Shown: positions 23,599 through 33,120, counted from the first letter of the stretch. The stretch is DNA of 64,000 nt from an uncultured Paracoccaceae bacterium (GCA_947489705.1 CANLEQ010000003.1:1-64000); one strand, 5' to 3'. A program made the numbers and translations. The notes: generated by a model not told the origin, from the sequence alone.

Positions 23599-24768
23599 AT
23601 GCCGCATATCACCGAGATCGAGGACCTGAAGCGGATCTACCGCCGCCGGGTGCCCAAGATGTTCTACGATTACTGTGAGAGCGGCTCCTGGACGGAACAG
23701 ACATTCCGCGACAATTCCACCGATTTCGACCTGCTGCGGCTGCGCCAGCGGGTTGCGGTCAACATGGACGACCGCTCCACCTCCTCGACCATGATCGGCG
23801 AGGAGGTCGCGATGCCAGTGGCGCTGGCGCCCGTGGGCATGACCGGCATGCAGCATGCCGACGGCGAGATCCTGGCGGCCCAGGCCGCCGAGGAATTCGG
23901 CGTGCCCTTCACGCTGTCGACCATGTCGATCTGTTCGATCGAGGACGTCGCCCAGCACACGAAAAAGCCGTTCTGGTTCCAGCTCTACGTGATGCGCGAC
24001 GAGGAATTTCTCGAGAACGTCATCGAACGCGCGCGGGCCGCCGGGTGTTCGGCGATGGTTCTCACGCTCGATTTGCAGGTGCTGGGACAGCGCCACAAGG
24101 ACATCAAGAACGGGCTGTCCGCCCCGCCCAAGCTGACCCCGAAAACCATCGCGAACCTCGCCACGAAATGGGGCTGGGGCATGGAAATGCTCCAGACCAA
24201 GCGCCGCAATTTCGGCAACATCGTGGGCCACGCCAAGGGCGTGAAGGACGTGAGTTCGCTCGGGTCCTGGACGGCCGAGCAATTCGACCCGCGGCTCGAC
24301 TGGGAGAAGGTCAGGCGCATCAAGGAGAAATGGGGCGGCAAGCTGATCCTGAAGGGGATCCTCGACCCCGAGGATGCGCGCCGCGCCCTCGATATCGGGG
24401 CCGACGCGATCATCGTCAGCAACCATGGCGGCCGCCAGCTCGATGGCGCGCTGAGCTCGATCCGCACCCTGCCCGAGATCGTCGAGGCCGTGGGCGGCCA
24501 GACCGAGATCCATCTCGACAGCGGCATCCGCTCGGGTCAGGACGTGCTCAAGGCGCTCGCCATGGGCGCGGACGCCACGCATATCGGCCGCGCCTTCGTC
24601 TACGGGCTCGGCGCGCGCGGCAAGAAAGGCGTCACCGAGGCGCTCGGCGTGATCCATAAGGAACTCGACACGACGATGGCGCTCTGCGGACGTCGCGACG
24701 TCAAGAACGTGGATCGCGACATCCTGCTGATCGACGACGCGTTCCATCGGTATCGCCGGAACATCTGA
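23599..24768 (+). CDS. lldD: FMN-dependent alpha-hydroxy acid dehydrogenase, probably L-lactate dehydrogenase
   Basis: A 389-residue member of the FMN-dependent alpha-hydroxy acid oxidase/dehydrogenase family, probably oxidising L-lactate to pyruvate and giving electrons to quinone. Family motifs are LAPVGMTGMQHADGE, FQLYVMRD, LTLDLQVLGQRHKD, LILKGILDPEDARRA and the catalytic SNHGGRQLDG, followed by DSGIRSGQDVLKALAMGA for FMN phosphate. GGGAGGA precedes ATG 23599. Length and the WGWGMEMLQ segment fit LldD better than glycolate or mandelate enzymes, but substrate is inferred. The stop overlaps the amylosucrase start in TGATG, so both are co-translated. Confidence 0.88.
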   Translation: MPHITEIEDLKRIYRRRVPKMFYDYCESGSWTEQTFRDNSTDFDLLRLRQRVAVNMDDRSTSSTMIGEEVAMPVALAPVGMTGMQHADGEILAAQAAEEFGVPFTLSTMSICSIEDVAQHTKKPFWFQLYVMRDEEFLENVIERARAAGCSAMVLTLDLQVLGQRHKDIKNGLSAPPKLTPKTIANLATKWGWGMEMLQTKRRNFGNIVGHAKGVKDVSSLGSWTAEQFDPRLDWEKVRRIKEKWGGKLILKGILDPEDARRALDIGADAIIVSNHGGRQLDGALSSIRTLPEIVEAVGGQTEIHLDSGIRSGQDVLKALAMGADATHIGRAFVYGLGARGKKGVTEALGVIHKELDTTMALCGRRDVKNVDRDILLIDDAFHRYRRNI

Positions 24769-26699
24769 TGCCCGGCCGACCGACGACATCCGCGGCGCCC
24801 GGACCCGCCAGCGTTTCCGACGACGCACTCTTCGACATGCGCTGGGAACGCGCAGTCGCGGATCTGCGCGCCCCGCTCGGCCGGCTCTATGGCCGCGCGA
24901 TCCCGATCGACGCGCTCATGGACCGGCTGCACGCGCTTCTGGCGCGGAAATGGGCGGAGCGCCCCGTGGATCTGCGGGTGCTGGATATACGGCGCGACCT
25001 CGACCCGCACTGGTTCCAGTCGTCGCGCATGGCGGGCTACGTCTTCTACGTGGACCGCTTCGCCGGAACGATGCGGGGCGTGGCCGACAGAATCCCCTAT
25101 CTGCGCGATCTCGGGATCACCTATGCCCATTTCATGCCCTGCCTGATGCCGCGACCGGGAGACAGCGACGGCGGCTATGCGGTCATGGACTACACCCGCA
25201 TCGATCCACGCCTGGGCACGATGGCCGAGTTCAGCGAGGTCTGCGCCGAGATGCGCGCGGCCGGCATCAGCCCCTGCATCGACATGGTGCTGAACCATAC
25301 CGCGCGGGAACACGACTGGGCCGAGAAGGCCCGCGCGGGCGATGCGTATCATCAGGCCTTCTACCGTCTCTACGACGCGCCGGAGATCCCTCTGGAATTC
25401 GAGAAGACCCTGCTCGAGGTTTTCCCCGAACAGGCGCCCGGCAACTTCACCTTCGACGAGGCGATGGGCAAATGGGTCTGGACCACGTTCAACACGTTCC
25501 AGTGGGACCTCAACTGGGAAAACCCGGAGGTCTTTCTGGCCATCATGGAGACGATCCTGACGCTCGCAAATGCCGGCGCCGAGGTGCTGCGCCTCGATGC
25601 GGTGGCGTTCATGTGGAAGCGGATGGGCACGATCTGCCAGAACGAGCCCGAGGTCCACGACATCCTCCAGGCGATCAACCAGGCAGCGTCGGTGGCGGCA
25701 CCGGCCACCATCTTCAAGGCCGAGGCGATCGTGGGGCCGGACCGGCTCGTCCCCTATCTGGGCGCGGGGCGGCATACCGGCAAGGTCTGCAACCTCGCCT
25801 ACCACAACTCGCTGATGGTGCAGTTCTGGTCGGCGCTCGCCACGCGCGAGACGCGGATGATGACCGACGTGCTGGCCCGGCATTTCCCCGACAGCTTCCG
25901 GGGCGCGCAATGGGCGACCTATATCCGGTGCCATGACGATATCGGCTGGGCCATCACCGAGGAGGATGCCGGGCGGCACGGCGTGACCGGCCCCGGACAT
26001 CGGCGGTTCCTGGGCGATTTCTATGCCGGCCGGTTCGAGGGCAGTTTCGCCCGCGGCGCGGATTTCCAGGTCAACGAGGCGACCGGCGACAGCCGGACCA
26101 ACGGCAGCTTCGCCGCCCTCGCCGGGCTGGAGGCCGCGCTAAGGACCGGCGACGCCGAGGCGATCGACCGGGCCGTCGCGCGGATCGTGTTGGGCCATGC
26201 GATCATCGCCGGGTTCGGGGGCCTGCCGCTCGTCTATATGGGCGACGAGATCGGCCTGCCGAACGACACGACGTTTCCCGACGATCCCGATCTCGCCGGC
26301 GATGGCCGCTGGATGCAACGGCCCTTCATGGACTGGGATCTGGCGGGGTCCGCCCCCACCACGGACGCGCCGCATGGCCGGATCTTCCGCGCCCTGCGCC
26401 GCACGCTCTCGGTGCGCGCGGCCTGCCCCGAACTCGGCGGTGCCACCGCCTCGCGGGTGATCGACACGGGCCACGGGCGGCTATTCTGCGTGGCCCGGCC
26501 CGGCATCGACGCGACGACATGGCTGGTCGCGAACATGTCCGACGAAGACCAGCGCCTCCACCGCGACGCGCTGGGCCTGCCCGACGGGCCGGTTCCGCTC
26601 GACGCGCTGACATCCCTGCAGCCGGAGATCGCGGACGATCACATCGTGATCCCCGCCCTCGCCTGCCTGTGGCTGCGCGCCGTCCACGACGGGGCGTGA
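24768..26699 (+). CDS. Amylosucrase (GH13 subfamily 4)
   Basis: A 643-residue GH13 enzyme matching amylosucrase, which makes glycogen-like alpha-1,4-glucan from sucrose and releases fructose, or splits sucrose. The catalytic residues align with the Neisseria enzyme: nucleophile Asp277 in LRLDAVAF, acid/base Glu319 in FKAEAIVG, and His389-Asp390 in CHDDIGW. The amylosucrase-specific WKRMGTICQNEPEVH (283-297) and DLNWENPEV are present, and length equals the usual 630-650. No signal peptide is seen, so it acts in the cytosol. It directly follows lldD (one base shared), an unusual partner. Sucrose hydrolase activity is a possible alternative. Confidence 0.9.
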   Translation: MPGRPTTSAAPGPASVSDDALFDMRWERAVADLRAPLGRLYGRAIPIDALMDRLHALLARKWAERPVDLRVLDIRRDLDPHWFQSSRMAGYVFYVDRFAGTMRGVADRIPYLRDLGITYAHFMPCLMPRPGDSDGGYAVMDYTRIDPRLGTMAEFSEVCAEMRAAGISPCIDMVLNHTAREHDWAEKARAGDAYHQAFYRLYDAPEIPLEFEKTLLEVFPEQAPGNFTFDEAMGKWVWTTFNTFQWDLNWENPEVFLAIMETILTLANAGAEVLRLDAVAFMWKRMGTICQNEPEVHDILQAINQAASVAAPATIFKAEAIVGPDRLVPYLGAGRHTGKVCNLAYHNSLMVQFWSALATRETRMMTDVLARHFPDSFRGAQWATYIRCHDDIGWAITEEDAGRHGVTGPGHRRFLGDFYAGRFEGSFARGADFQVNEATGDSRTNGSFAALAGLEAALRTGDAEAIDRAVARIVLGHAIIAGFGGLPLVYMGDEIGLPNDTTFPDDPDLAGDGRWMQRPFMDWDLAGSAPTTDAPHGRIFRALRRTLSVRAACPELGGATASRVIDTGHGRLFCVARPGIDATTWLVANMSDEDQRLHRDALGLPDGPVPLDALTSLQPEIADDHIVIPALACLWLRAVHDGA

Positions 26700-26825
26700 T
26701 CCGTCGCGCGATCGCGTGGCGGCGCCCCCTTTTCAAACGAGCCGCCCTAGACTATACGCCCGCATCCCTGCGTGCACACCCTTGGAGGCGGCAGGGCGCG
26801 ATGACACATTTTTAGGAGATTCCTC

Positions 26826-27503
26826 ATGGCAGGCGAAACACCTGACATCATCGCCATGGAACGGACGGGGACAGGCAAGGGGGCCGCCCGTCAGGCCCGG
26901 CGCGACATGCTCGTGCCCGGTATCGTCTATGGCGGCGGATCCGATCCGCTTCCCATCAACCTCCCCTACAACGAACTCGTCAAGAAGCTGAAGGCCGGCC
27001 GGTTCCTGTCCACGCTCTTCAACCTCAAGGTCGAGGGGCAGGACGACGTGCGCGTGATCTGCCGCAGCGTCCAGCGCGACGTGGTCAAGGACCTGCCGAC
27101 GCATGTCGACTTCATGCGTCTGCGCCGCACGAGCCGCGTGTCGCTCTACATCCCCGTGACGATCACGGGCGAGGAGGAATCTCCGGGTCTCAAGGAAGGC
27201 GGCGTGCTGACCATGGTCCGCCCCGAGGTCGAGCTGCGCTGTACCGCGGGCGAGATTCCCGAAGAGATCGTGGGCGACATCTCGGGCCTCGGGATCGGCG
27301 ACACGCTGACCATCTCGATGATCGACCTGCCGCAGGGCACGCGCCCGACCATCGACCGCGACTTCGTCATCGCGAACATCCAGGCCCCCTCCGGGCTTGC
27401 CTCGCAGCGTGACGAGGACGAGGATGGCGTCGATGCCGACGAGGTGCCCGCCATCGAGATGGGCGGCGCCGATGGCGAAGAAGGAGCCGACGACAACGGC
27501 TGA
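26826..27503 (+). CDS. rplY: 50S ribosomal protein L25 (general stress protein Ctc type)
   Basis: A 225-residue long-form L25 that binds 5S rRNA. The N-terminal L25 domain (about 6-92) contains [25 protein letters not shown] and a typical end at HVDFMRL. The C-terminal TL5 beta domain (about 100-190) has VPVTITGEE-like and PGLKEGG elements, and an acidic tail of Asp, Glu and Gly closes the protein. The start is supported by GGAG shortly before ATG 26826. In most alphaproteobacteria rplY is directly followed by pth; here a LOV kinase and regulator intervene. Confidence 0.95.
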   Translation: MAGETPDIIAMERTGTGKGAARQARRDMLVPGIVYGGGSDPLPINLPYNELVKKLKAGRFLSTLFNLKVEGQDDVRVICRSVQRDVVKDLPTHVDFMRLRRTSRVSLYIPVTITGEEESPGLKEGGVLTMVRPEVELRCTAGEIPEEIVGDISGLGIGDTLTISMIDLPQGTRPTIDRDFVIANIQAPSGLASQRDEDEDGVDADEVPAIEMGGADGEEGADDNG

Positions 27504-27526
27504 TCGCCGGCGACGTCATCGGCGAT

Positions 27527-27555
27527 GCAGGGTGCGACATCCGTTCGCGCCCTGC
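27527..27555 (+). terminator. Possible rplY terminator hairpin
   Basis: GCAGGG and CCCTGC pair, with inner GCG/CGC pairs around a mismatch, 24 bases after the rplY stop. No T-run follows. It would separate rplY from the photoreceptor operon. Confidence 0.4.
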
Positions 27556-27657
27556 GAATCCGGCCACCATGCCGTGTCCCGATATAACATCTGAACTTTT
27601 CCTGCAGGAGTAGGTTGGACCCTGCGCCCGCCGCGTAAAGTTCATACAGGCCGCGAG

Positions 27658-28725
27658 ATGTCCGACAGACCACTCCCAGAAAGCCAGTCCCAACTCAGTT
27701 TCGGGGATTCCCCCCAGAGATTCCGGGATCGGCATCCCGACGACAAGTTCGCGGGGGCATCGGGGGTACTCTTCGAACAAGCAATGTCCCAGACGCGGAT
27801 GGCGATCTGCCTTGCGGACCCCAATGCGCCCGATCAGCCGATCGTCTTCGTCAATCGCGCCTTCACCAGGCTCACGGGCTATGACGAGCACGAGGTGGTC
27901 GGCAAGAATTGCCGGTTCCTTCAGGGTCCCGGCACCGACAGTTCGAAGGTCGCCATGATCAGCAACGCGATCCGCCAAGAGGACGTGATGGTCGTCGAGC
28001 TGATGAATTACCGCAAGGACGGGACGCCGTTCTGGAACGCCCTGCATCTCGGGCCGATCTACGACGAATCGGGCAAGCTGCTCTATTACTTCGGCTCGCA
28101 ATGGGATGTCAGCGACGTGCACGCGGCGCGCGCCGACGAACAGCACGCAAAGGCGCTGGCCCGCGAGCTGAGCCACAGGATCAAGAACATGTTCGCCGTG
28201 ATCGGCGGCCTCGTATCGGTCACGGGACGCGCGCGGAACTTCCGCGAGGAGGCGAAGGAGATCAACGATCGCATCCGCGCGCTCGGCCGGGCCTTCGAGA
28301 CCACGCTCGACGAAGCGTCGCTCGGCTCGGTCGATCTGGGCGATTCCGTCCGATCGGTCCTCGCACCCTACGACGCGGAGCGTACCCGTATCGCCTTTCA
28401 GGGCGAGAGCTTTCGGGTCGATCCGAACACCGTGTCCACCATCGGCCTCGCGCTCCACGAACTCGCGACCCACGCGATCAAGCATGGCGCCCTCAGCACC
28501 GACGACGGACAGATCGAGATTGTCTGGTCGCGCCATGGCGAGGCGCAGGACCTTGTGATGGAATGGCGCGAAACCGGCGTACCGAGGGCGTCCTCTGTGA
28601 GCGACGAGGCCGGGGTCGGGATGGGGATCGTCGACAACCTGCTGTCGTTCATCGGCGGCCGGCTGGACCGGTCATGGAACGATGACGGGTTCCTGGCCCG
28701 CATCGAGATTCCGTCGCTCCGATGA
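27658..28725 (+). CDS. Blue-light LOV-domain histidine kinase (HWE/HisKA_2 type)
   Basis: A 355-residue soluble sensor kinase. The LOV domain (about 34-155) has GKNCRFLQ with the photoactive Cys85. The flavin-contacting Asn117 and Asn127 are in NYRKDGTPFWN, and Gln148 is in FGSQWD, so it should bind FMN and respond to blue light. A helical linker leads to the HisKA_2/HWE box ELSHRIKNMF with phospho-acceptor His173. The ATPase domain follows (about 255-352). Its N-box reads HELATHAIKHG, with His272 where the family has Asn, which may weaken Mg-ATP binding. The response regulator overlaps its stop by four bases. The pair sits between rplY and pth. Output genes are unknown. Confidence 0.92.
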   Translation: MSDRPLPESQSQLSFGDSPQRFRDRHPDDKFAGASGVLFEQAMSQTRMAICLADPNAPDQPIVFVNRAFTRLTGYDEHEVVGKNCRFLQGPGTDSSKVAMISNAIRQEDVMVVELMNYRKDGTPFWNALHLGPIYDESGKLLYYFGSQWDVSDVHAARADEQHAKALARELSHRIKNMFAVIGGLVSVTGRARNFREEAKEINDRIRALGRAFETTLDEASLGSVDLGDSVRSVLAPYDAERTRIAFQGESFRVDPNTVSTIGLALHELATHAIKHGALSTDDGQIEIVWSRHGEAQDLVMEWRETGVPRASSVSDEAGVGMGIVDNLLSFIGGRLDRSWNDDGFLARIEIPSLR

Positions 28726-29120
28726 GCGAAGACGACAAACCTTTTGAAAGACCTTGTTCCATGCGTATTCTCATCCTCGAAGACGAGCCACTCATCCTGA
28801 TGGAGCTGGCGCTTTCTCTGGAGGACGAGGGGATGGTTCCGGTGACCGCGACCAATGTCCGGGCGGCACTCGAAGCGATCGAGACGCACGACCTCGACGC
28901 CGCCATCCTCGATGTCAATCTCGGGCGCGGCGAGACCTGCGAGAGTGTCGCCGAGAGCCTTGCCGAACGGCAGATCCCGTTCCTGCTCCATTCGGGCGAT
29001 CTGATGCGGCAGGGCGAGCTGATCGAGCGAATCGAGGCGGAGGTGATCCCCAAACCCGCTTCGTCGAGCCGGGTGGCGAGCCGCGCCATCGCGCTGGCGC
29101 GGGAGAAACGGCCGGCCTGA
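28722..29120 (+). CDS. Single-domain response regulator, partner of the LOV kinase
   Basis: A 132-residue CheY-like receiver without an output domain. The acidic pair is Glu20-Asp21, the phospho-acceptor Asp64 in AILDVNLG, the switch Ser91 in LLHSGD, and Lys111 in IPKP. The first ATG overlaps the kinase stop (ATGA), which sets the start; an ATG at 28761 would still keep the whole receiver fold. The low-identity, small receiver resembles those paired with HWE kinases, such as FixJ-less and PhyR-feeding regulators. It may act by protein contact or as a phosphate sink. pth begins 32 bases after it. Confidence 0.9.
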   Translation: MSEDDKPFERPCSMRILILEDEPLILMELALSLEDEGMVPVTATNVRAALEAIETHDLDAAILDVNLGRGETCESVAESLAERQIPFLLHSGDLMRQGELIERIEAEVIPKPASSSRVASRAIALAREKRPA

Positions 29121-29152
29121 TCGTCTGTCGGCGCAACGAGACGGAGGATAGG

Positions 29153-29845
29153 ATGCGACTGTTCGTGGGGCTGGGAAATCCCGGCGCGAAATACGCCCTC
29201 AACCGGCACAATATCGGCTTCATGGCAATCGACCGCATCGCCGATGATCACGGGTTCAGCCCCTTCCGCGCGAAGTTTCAGGGGCAGGTTTCCGAGGGTC
29301 GGCTCGGCTCGGACAAGGTCTTGCTGCTCAAGCCCGACACGTTCATGAACCTGTCGGGCCAGTCGGTCGGCGACGCGATGCGGTTCCACAAGCTCGACCC
29401 CGCCGATATCGTGGTCTTTCACGACGAGATCGACCTCGCCCCGGGCAAGCTCAAGGCCAAGACGGGCGGCGGACATGCCGGGCATAACGGTCTGCGCTCG
29501 CTCCACGCCCATATCGGCCCCGATTACGCCCGCATCCGCATGGGGGTCGGTCACCCGGGCCACAAGGATGCGGTGGCGGGCTACGTCCTGCGCGACTTCG
29601 CCAAGGCCGATCGTGACTGGCTCGACGACATGCTGCGCGGCGTATCGGACGGCGCGGAGGATCTTGCGCACGGCGATACGTCGAAATTCCTCAACGCCGT
29701 GGCACAGAGGCTGACCCCGTCCCGCCCCTCGACCGGCAGCCGCAAACCGCAGGCGGCCCCCGCGGCGGAGGCCCGGCGCGAAAGCACGCCGGAAGCCGCC
29801 GACGACCGCAATCCGCTTCAGAAGCTGATCGACCGCTTTTCCTGA
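29153..29845 (+). CDS. pth: Peptidyl-tRNA hydrolase
   Basis: A 230-residue enzyme that frees tRNA from peptidyl-tRNA dropped by ribosomes. Core motifs are GLGNPGAKYALNRHNIGF, with catalytic His19 in NRHN, LLKPDTFMNLSGQSV, FHDEIDLAPGK and GGGHAGHNGLRSLHAHIG. The C-terminal 40 residues are a Pro/Ala/Arg-rich extension common in this bacterial group. ATG 29153 follows GGAGGATAGG; longer in-frame starts run through the response regulator gene. Close spacing suggests co-transcription with the LOV operon as well as, or instead of, rplY. Confidence 0.95.
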   Translation: MRLFVGLGNPGAKYALNRHNIGFMAIDRIADDHGFSPFRAKFQGQVSEGRLGSDKVLLLKPDTFMNLSGQSVGDAMRFHKLDPADIVVFHDEIDLAPGKLKAKTGGGHAGHNGLRSLHAHIGPDYARIRMGVGHPGHKDAVAGYVLRDFAKADRDWLDDMLRGVSDGAEDLAHGDTSKFLNAVAQRLTPSRPSTGSRKPQAAPAAEARRESTPEAADDRNPLQKLIDRFS

Positions 29846-29899
29846 CACCCCGGCATGAGCGCGGTGGACGGACGGACGGCGTCGCCTTAGGGTGGAACC

Positions 29900-30271
29900 A
29901 TGGAAATGGATACTCCCACCAACGTGCTCGGCGGCGATCTTCGGCCCTGTTCGAACGACCCGGTAACGGGGTTCTTCCGCGACGGGCAATGCAATACCTG
30001 CGCCGCCGACGAAGGGTCGCATACGGTATGCGCGGTGATGAGCGCCGAATTTCTCGCCTTCTCGAAATATCTCGGCAACGACCTCAGCTCGCCGCGTCCG
30101 GAATTCGGCTTTCCCGGCCTGCGGCCCGGCGATCGCTGGTGCCTCTGCGCCGCGCGGTTCCTCCAGGCGGTCGAGGAGAATTGCGCACCCCGCATCCACC
30201 TCGAGGCCACGCATCTGCGCGCCCTCGACATCGTCGCGCTGGAAATCCTGGCCGCGCACGCGGAGCGGTAA
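29900..30271 (+). CDS. DUF2237 family protein
   Basis: A 123-residue protein of the DUF2237 family, small cytosolic proteins without known function. Family-typical elements are NVLGGDLRPCSNDPVTGFFRD (split by the conserved Cys), GSHTVCAVMSAEFLAFSK, PRPEFGFPGLRPGDRWCLCA and VHLEATH-like IHLEATHLRALDIV at the end. Cysteines are conserved and could bind metal. It is convergent with trpB and 54 bases downstream of pth. No functional inference is possible from context. Confidence 0.88.
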   Translation: MEMDTPTNVLGGDLRPCSNDPVTGFFRDGQCNTCAADEGSHTVCAVMSAEFLAFSKYLGNDLSSPRPEFGFPGLRPGDRWCLCAARFLQAVEENCAPRIHLEATHLRALDIVALEILAAHAER

Positions 30272-30304
30272 CCCCCGCCGGCGACCACGGGGCCAGTCGG
30301 TCCG

Positions 30305-31528
30305 CTAGTCGATATCGACGTCGAGGGCCTTGGCGACCGTGTAGATGTCCTTGTCGCCCCGCCCGCACATGTTCATGCAGATGATGTGATCGCGGGGAAG
30401 CTCCGGCGCGATCTTCATCACATGGGCAAGCGCGTGGCTCGGCTCCAGCGCCGGGATGATCCCCTCCATCGCGCAGCAAAGCTGGAATGCATCGAGCGCC
30501 TCACGGTCGGTGATCGCGACATATTGCGCGCGCTTGGTTTCGTGGAGCCACGAATGCTCGGGGCCGATGCCGGGATAGTCGAGGCCCGCCGAAATGCTGA
30601 ACCCTTCGAGGATCTGTCCGTCGTCGTCCTGAAGCAGGTAGGTCCTGTTACCGTGCAGAACGCCCGGCCGTCCGCCCGTCAGCGAGGCGCAATGCTCCAT
30701 CTTGGCGTCGACGCCCTTGCCCCCGGCCTCGACGCCGATGATCGCCACGTCCTTGTCGTCGAGGAACGGATAGAAAAGCCCCATGGCGTTCGATCCGCCG
30801 CCGATGGCCGCGACGAGCGTATCGGGCAGACGGCCTTCGGCCGCCTGCATCTGCTCGCGGGTTTCCTTGCCGATGATCGACTGGAAATCGCGCACCATCG
30901 CGGGATAGGGATGCGGCCCCGCCACGGTGCCGATGCAATAGAACGTGTCGCGCACATTGGTCACCCAGTCGCGCAGCGCGTCGTTCATCGCGTCCTTGAG
31001 CGTTCCCCGCCCGCTCGTCACCGGAACGACTTTCGCGCCCAGCAGTCGCATGCGGAACACGTTGGGCTGCTGCCGCTCGACATCGTGCGCGCCCATGTAG
31101 ACCACGCAATCCAGCCCGAACTTCGCACAGACGGTGGCGGTCGCGACGCCATGCTGGCCCGCCCCGGTCTCGGCAATGATGCGCTTTTTGCCCATCCGCC
31201 GTGCGAGCAGGATCTGTCCCAGCACGTTGTTGATTTTGTGGGCACCGGTATGGTTCAGCTCGTCACGCTTGAGATAGATCTTGGCGCCGCCGAGTTGTTC
31301 GGTCAGCCGCTCGGCATGATAGAGCGGGCTTGGCCGGCCGACGTAATGCGTCCAGAGGTCGTTCATCTCCGCCCAGAAGCTCTCGTCGGTCTTGGCCTTC
31401 TCGTATTCCGCCTCGAGCTGGAGGATCAGCGGCATCAGCGTCTCGCTGACGAAGCGGCCGCCGAATTTTCCGAACCGCCCCTTCTCGTCGGGGCCGGTCA
31501 TGAAGGAATTGAAGAGATCGTTGGCCAT
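30305..31528 (-). CDS. trpB: Tryptophan synthase beta subunit
   Basis: A 407-residue PLP enzyme condensing indole with serine to give tryptophan. Lys98 in [10 protein letters not shown] is the PLP Schiff-base lysine; the phosphate-binding GGGSNAMG and the [12 protein letters not shown] block are intact, and the length is standard. It is the last gene of the run aroA to trpB on the minus strand and lies directly after trpF, with a 66-base gap. Its alpha partner trpA lies elsewhere in the window on the other strand. Confidence 0.97.
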   Translation of the reverse strand: MANDLFNSFMTGPDEKGRFGKFGGRFVSETLMPLILQLEAEYEKAKTDESFWAEMNDLWTHYVGRPSPLYHAERLTEQLGGAKIYLKRDELNHTGAHKINNVLGQILLARRMGKKRIIAETGAGQHGVATATVCAKFGLDCVVYMGAHDVERQQPNVFRMRLLGAKVVPVTSGRGTLKDAMNDALRDWVTNVRDTFYCIGTVAGPHPYPAMVRDFQSIIGKETREQMQAAEGRLPDTLVAAIGGGSNAMGLFYPFLDDKDVAIIGVEAGGKGVDAKMEHCASLTGGRPGVLHGNRTYLLQDDDGQILEGFSISAGLDYPGIGPEHSWLHETKRAQYVAITDREALDAFQLCCAMEGIIPALEPSHALAHVMKIAPELPRDHIICMNMCGRGDKDIYTVAKALDVDID

Positions 31529-31594
31529 GAGGGTTCTCCATCGGTCGGTCCACAGACGTAACCCCGATCTTGCCCGGAAACAAGAAGCCGCGGT

Positions 31595-32242
31595 CTAGCT
31601 GTCGGCGCGGACGGCGCGGGCGAAATCCCGGATCAGGTCGCCGTCCTTGAGGCCCGGCGCGCGTTCCACGCCCGAGCTCACATCGACCTGCCGCGCCCCC
31701 GTCTGCCGGATCGCATCGCCGACATTTTCCGCATCGAGGCCACCGGCCAGCATCCAGGGTACCGTCCATTGCCGATCGGCGATCAGGCGCCAGTCGAAGG
31801 CGCGCCCGTTGCCCCCCGGCAGCGCCGCACCCTTGGGGGGCTTCGCATCGACGAGAAGCTGATCGGCGACGCCCTCGTAGATATCGAGCTTGGGCAGGTC
31901 GGCCGCCTCCGCGATGCCGACAGCCTTCATCACAGGCAATCCGTAGCGGGTGCGGATCTCCGCGACGCGCTCGGGCGCCTCGGTGCCGTGCAGCTGAAGC
32001 ATGTCGAGCGGGACCTTGTCGACCAACGCGTCCAGCGTTTCGTCGTCGGCATCGACGACCAGCGCGACCTTGGCGATGCCCGGCGGAACCGACGACGCCA
32101 TGAAGGCCGCATCGTTCAGGTCGAGGTTGCGCGGGGATCTGGGAAAGAAGACGAACCCCACATATGCTGCGCCCGCCAGCAAGGCGGCCGCCACATCGGC
32201 CGTTTCCGTCAGACCGCAGAACTTGATCCTGACATCGGGCAT
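31595..32242 (-). CDS. trpF: Phosphoribosylanthranilate isomerase
   Basis: A 215-residue TIM-barrel enzyme for the third step of tryptophan synthesis, an Amadori rearrangement. The catalytic Cys9 is in IKFCGLTE. Other blocks are [37 protein letters not shown] and [15 protein letters not shown], with the acidic Asp near residue 190. It follows lapA by five bases and precedes trpB. Placement behind ihfB and lapA is common in Rhodobacteraceae. Confidence 0.95.
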   Translation of the reverse strand: MPDVRIKFCGLTETADVAAALLAGAAYVGFVFFPRSPRNLDLNDAAFMASSVPPGIAKVALVVDADDETLDALVDKVPLDMLQLHGTEAPERVAEIRTRYGLPVMKAVGIAEAADLPKLDIYEGVADQLLVDAKPPKGAALPGGNGRAFDWRLIADRQWTVPWMLAGGLDAENVGDAIRQTGARQVDVSSGVERAPGLKDGDLIRDFARAVRADS

Positions 32243-32247
32243 GACAC

Positions 32248-32613
32248 TCAGCGCGGAACGCTGCCATCCTCGAGCAAAGCGAGAACGTCGTCATTGCGCC
32301 GCGTGCCGCGATCGCCCCGGCGGAGTTGTTCGTTCTCGCGCTTCAGGGCATCCTTCTCGCGACGCTCGGATCTCGCGGCGGCTCGGTGCTTGTGCTCGCG
32401 CAGGAATTCCCAGACGAAGCCGATCAAGAGGCCGATCACGATCGCCCCGAGGATGACCGCGAACATCGGCAGGGTCAGCTGCCACGACCAGCCGAGGAAC
32501 CCGGCCATCGCCTCGGGCAGGACGCGCAGCGTCACCAGCGCCGAGTTGGCAAGTGCCACGACGATCAGCAGGACGGCCAGAACGGCGAGAAAGATGTATT
32601 TCACCAGATGCAT
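32248..32613 (-). CDS. lapA: LapA-domain inner-membrane protein
   Basis: A 121-residue protein with two membrane helices at about 5-30 and 44-68 followed by a basic, charged coiled-coil tail (about 70-110). This matches LapA (YciS), which with LapB regulates lipopolysaccharide synthesis through LpxC turnover in E. coli. The family block [15 protein letters not shown] lies after helix 2. No lapB is adjacent here, so function by analogy is uncertain. It is spaced six bases from ihfB and five from trpF, in one operon. Confidence 0.8.
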   Translation of the reverse strand: MHLVKYIFLAVLAVLLIVVALANSALVTLRVLPEAMAGFLGWSWQLTLPMFAVILGAIVIGLLIGFVWEFLREHKHRAAARSERREKDALKRENEQLRRGDRGTRRNDDVLALLEDGSVPR

Positions 32614-32619
32614 AGACGC

Positions 32620-32907
32620 CTATCCTTCGTTCAAGCGATCGCGCAGAAGTTTACCCGTCTTGAAGAACGGCACATGCTTTTCTTCTACATGAACCGTGGC
32701 GCCGGTCCTAGGGTTCCGGCCCTGGCGAGCGTCCCTTTTCTTCACCGAGAACGCCCCGAACCCGCGCAGCTCGACCCGGTCGCCGCGCGCCATGGCGTCG
32801 ATGATGCTGTCGAAGATCGTGGTCACGATACGCTCGACGTCACGCTGGGTCAGATGCGGGTTCTCATCGGCGATCCTCTGGATCAGCTCGGACCGAATCA
32901 TAGTCAT
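32620..32907 (-). CDS. ihfB: Integration host factor subunit beta
   Basis: A 95-residue DNA-bending protein that pairs with IhfA and shapes promoters, replication origins and recombination sites. It has [16 protein letters not shown] at the N-terminus and the DNA-intercalating arm [21 protein letters not shown] (starting near residue 49), with the intercalating Pro in RNPRTG. ATG 32907 is used; an ATG two codons later gives the canonical MIRSEL start. A 213-base gap with a terminator separates it from rpsA, so it likely has its own promoter. Confidence 0.95.
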   Translation of the reverse strand: MTMIRSELIQRIADENPHLTQRDVERIVTTIFDSIIDAMARGDRVELRGFGAFSVKKRDARQGRNPRTGATVHVEEKHVPFFKTGKLLRDRLNEG

Positions 32908-33120
32908 GTTCCCCCGTACTGCACGCGCGCTTCCGGCGCGTTTTGCAACAGATCGACTATAGCGGGATTTTCGCCGCGAAAAACCGATTTTGCCGAAGAA
33001 ACGATGTTCGGCGTCACGTTCGTCGCGAAAATTGTCGCGCTTTCAATCACTTCAAATGCATCCCGGTCGGCATCCGCACCGATGCCTCTCGGAACGAACC
33101 TCTCTTGAGCGGTCATCTTT

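Noticed and set aside
27504-27657. EcfG-type stress promoter (GGAAC...GTT) for the LOV kinase
   Set aside because: The closest match, GGACC with AGTT 17 bases later, misses key positions.
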